This document shows positions 10,901 through 13,270 of a stretch of DNA of 13,270 nucleotides, piece after piece (position 1 is the stretch's first letter; each line of letters begins with the position of its first letter). Under the pieces are notes generated by a model. It had not been told where the DNA came from, did not search any database, and was given only the letters and a program-made list of their open reading frames with translations. Source of the DNA: Pseudomonadota bacterium (lineage in GTDB: Bacteria > SAR324 > XYD2-FULL-50-16 > JAHJRI01); the NCBI GenBank assembly GCA_022360105.1, contig JAKSDL010000478.1:1-13270 (forward strand). Reading direction: 5' to 3'. A program made the position numbers and the translations under genes.

Positions 10901-13270
10901 GCCTTTTCTCTGTTTAACCTCTCGTTGGGGATTTTCCTGGTGTTTAACTCCCGAGTGCTTGGAGCGTTATATCTTTTGAATAATATCGACTTTTCCGATA
11001 CTCCGGATCTGGAAGCCAGATTAAGAAAAGCAGTGTTAACAAACTTTTTGGCTGCGCTGCCTTTTCTATTGTACTTCCTGGTATCAGTTCTATTGATGGA
11101 TGGATTTGGATTTGATGCGGAAGGCACGGTTTCCATGGTTGCGTACAAATATCTCGGAAACTTGCTGGCGGTTCCTGTTCTGTTGATTCTTTTGCTGGCA
11201 GGAGTGGTGCTGGTAATACTGGGAATTTATCTCGCAAAGTTCAAAAACAGCTTTCGAGGAATCTGGCCATATGGACTCGGTACCGTACTCGTCGGACTGA
11301 CAGTGTTGTGCATTCCCGCTTTTAATAATACTTCATTTTATCCATCCAAGCTGGATCTGCAATCAAGCCTGACCATTTATAACGCCTCATCCAGTCATTT
11401 TACATTGACGACCATGACCTACGTGGCCATGGGTATCCCATTCGTCCTGGCGTACATCGCTTATGTCTGGAAGCAAATGGATTCCAGCAAACTGACTTCC
11501 GATGAAGTAACCAAAGGCAAGGCTTATTAAGGAGAAAATATGAATGCATTATTATTAATTCTTTATGTAGCAGTAGTGGTCGTCTCTTACAAAGGTGCGG
11601 TATTTCTGCTGAAAAAATCGGATCTGCTTTAGGAAGTAATCAACCCGACCTATAGTGGCGGGGTTACAGCAATGCCACTATACTTTGATTCACTGACCAA
11701 GATGTTGTTCTGATTAAGAGTTGATGGGCAACCCGTTGCCCATCAACCGGACTGATTCCAAAAAAATGCTCAGTTAGAGATTTCGGTCAGGCTGTTCAAT
11801 AGCTCTTTGGCCCAAAGCGGCAGTCGCTTTTGCATTTTCACATACCTGCCTTTTTTCACCCGGACAACTTGTTTGAAAGGATCAGTACGGGATGAGTTGT
11901 CCAATAATCGCGCTTCATCCACCAAAGGAAGTACTTTGGCAATATGTTTCATTGTACGTGGAATGCGAGTGCGGATTTTTACGGCAGGAACATTGTGCCC
12001 TCCTTCGCTTACGCGTTGAAGAACACGGGCTTCGTTAAGGTCTGTGGATTCAAGATGAATGTAGACAAGGATAACTTCATAGCCCAAAGCCTTGGCCTTG
12101 GCGATAAAATCGATTTTGGAGATATGGGAGAAGACAGTCTCAAAACAGAAAGAAGTACCTTGTTGAATTAACTGCTCCCTTAATTTTTCAGCCAGATTGG
12201 CAGCATCATAACTGACGGATTCGGGATACTCCGGATTGATTGCCTTGGCAATAATATCCGCATTGATGAACTTCATTCCGCGTTTTTCCAGAAATTCCCT
12301 GTAAAACGTGGATTTACCGGCTCCGTTACCTCCGGCAAGCAACCAAAGCTGTTTGGATTCCTTCATGTAACAGCCATGAATTCACCATTTTCAAATTTAC
12401 CGGTTAATCGGGTCCCTTTTCCGGAATCCACTTTGTCTATAAATCCCGGTTTGGATGTGCTGGCTTCGTAGTAAACAGACGATCCTGTGACTTTGTCAAA
12501 CAGGTTCCCATCAGCTCGATCTGTTTCCAGATCATCAAATACATCTTCCGCATCAACACGAGCTGAATCCAATGATTCCACTTTTAGTCGCTTAAACCCC
12601 TGAATCACTGCAAATACATCCGAAATATCCAGCAGGTTTTCCACTGCTTTTCCCAGTTCCGCCCAAAATTCAATCTGTTTCGGAACAGAACGTTTCTGTA
12701 TGGTTGACTCTCTCTCGGCGGCGGCTACCAGAGCCGAATTTAATCGCATGGGACTGGCCATAGTATTATCCTCCGTTTTATTTGCTGCTTTTTGCTACAA
12801 TATTAGCTTATTGCTACTTATGTGTCAATGTACTGCAATGTTCAATCAAAGCTCACGTTTCGCATGATGGGTAACACAGTTACCCATCCTACCGCAGTAA
12901 TGAAACTTTTACATGAAATTGTGAGATAGATTGGCATATTCTGCCCATTTCTCCGGAAGGAATAATCAATTGATAATAATTTATTGCAAACCAAGAGCGT
13001 CTTGTAAGACGGGAAACTCGTTACCCATCAACTGGTAGGCTGGCTTTTCGTGTTTTAATTATCCAAATTGTAACTCACGGCCAGACTGAACGAATAAGCC
13101 TCGCGGATGGAATCGTGGACTTCGGTGGGATTATCCGGGTCGGACTGAATCTTACCTCTTCCATATCCACCCACAGCACCAACGGTAATCATAGTAGGAC
13201 CATTGAAGATAGAGTAACCCAGGGACATGCCATACATATCGATCTTTTCGGCATTTGTGGTTGAAGAATC

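Overview
The window reads as chromosomal DNA of a Gram-negative, AT-leaning bacterium. An outer-membrane-type beta-barrel C-terminus lies at the right edge. The cytochrome bd oxidase (short Q-loop CydA, with a DUF4492-type small gene just upstream) resembles the arrangement I associate with Bacteroidota and relatives. However, strong Shine-Dalgarno sequences, a near-perfect TTGACA/TAATAT promoter and a multi-HAMP chemoreceptor are not typical of core Bacteroidia. I place the source in or near the FCB group or another diderm lineage, without resolving it further. No mobile element, CRISPR array, tRNA or rRNA was seen.

Layout. (1) 1-1793, minus strand: an unrecognised ORF running off the left edge and broken by an in-frame TGA, a membrane-anchored alpha/beta hydrolase, and a small STAS/SpoIIAA-like protein. 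(2) About 1800-3396: a gene-poor stretch holding two decayed signalling fragments, a LuxR-type DNA-binding domain (+ strand) and the C-terminal ATP-binding part of a histidine kinase (- strand), plus one doubtful small ORF. (3) 3397-7500, minus strand: a chemoreceptor with two Cache modules and about three HAMP units, then lipoyl synthase (lipA), then a ferredoxin-NADP reductase-like flavoprotein, with 35-40 base gaps. (4) 7976-11632, plus strand: an Rrf2-family regulator with a probable [Fe-S] cysteine triad, preceded by a perfect 16-bp inverted repeat over its promoter. It is followed by a DUF4492-type gene interrupted by an amber codon, cydA, cydB (ATGA overlap), and a 30-residue single-span protein that is probably an accessory subunit of the oxidase. 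(5) 11720-13029: a zeta-toxin-type kinase and its ParD-like antitoxin on the minus strand, with its own promoter carrying phased short repeats, flanked by copies of a palindromic repeat. (6) 13055-13270: the C-terminus of a beta-barrel protein.

The most coherent unit is the cyd locus. An Fe-S cluster regulator of the Rrf2 family probably controls itself, and perhaps the whole cluster, in response to oxygen, nitric oxide or iron-sulfur status. The cluster makes a high-affinity quinol oxidase with small helper proteins on either side of cydAB. I did not find a convincing wholly new system. The best leads are the amber codon in the DUF4492 gene, the 30-residue gene after cydB, and the palindromic repeats around the toxin-antitoxin pair.
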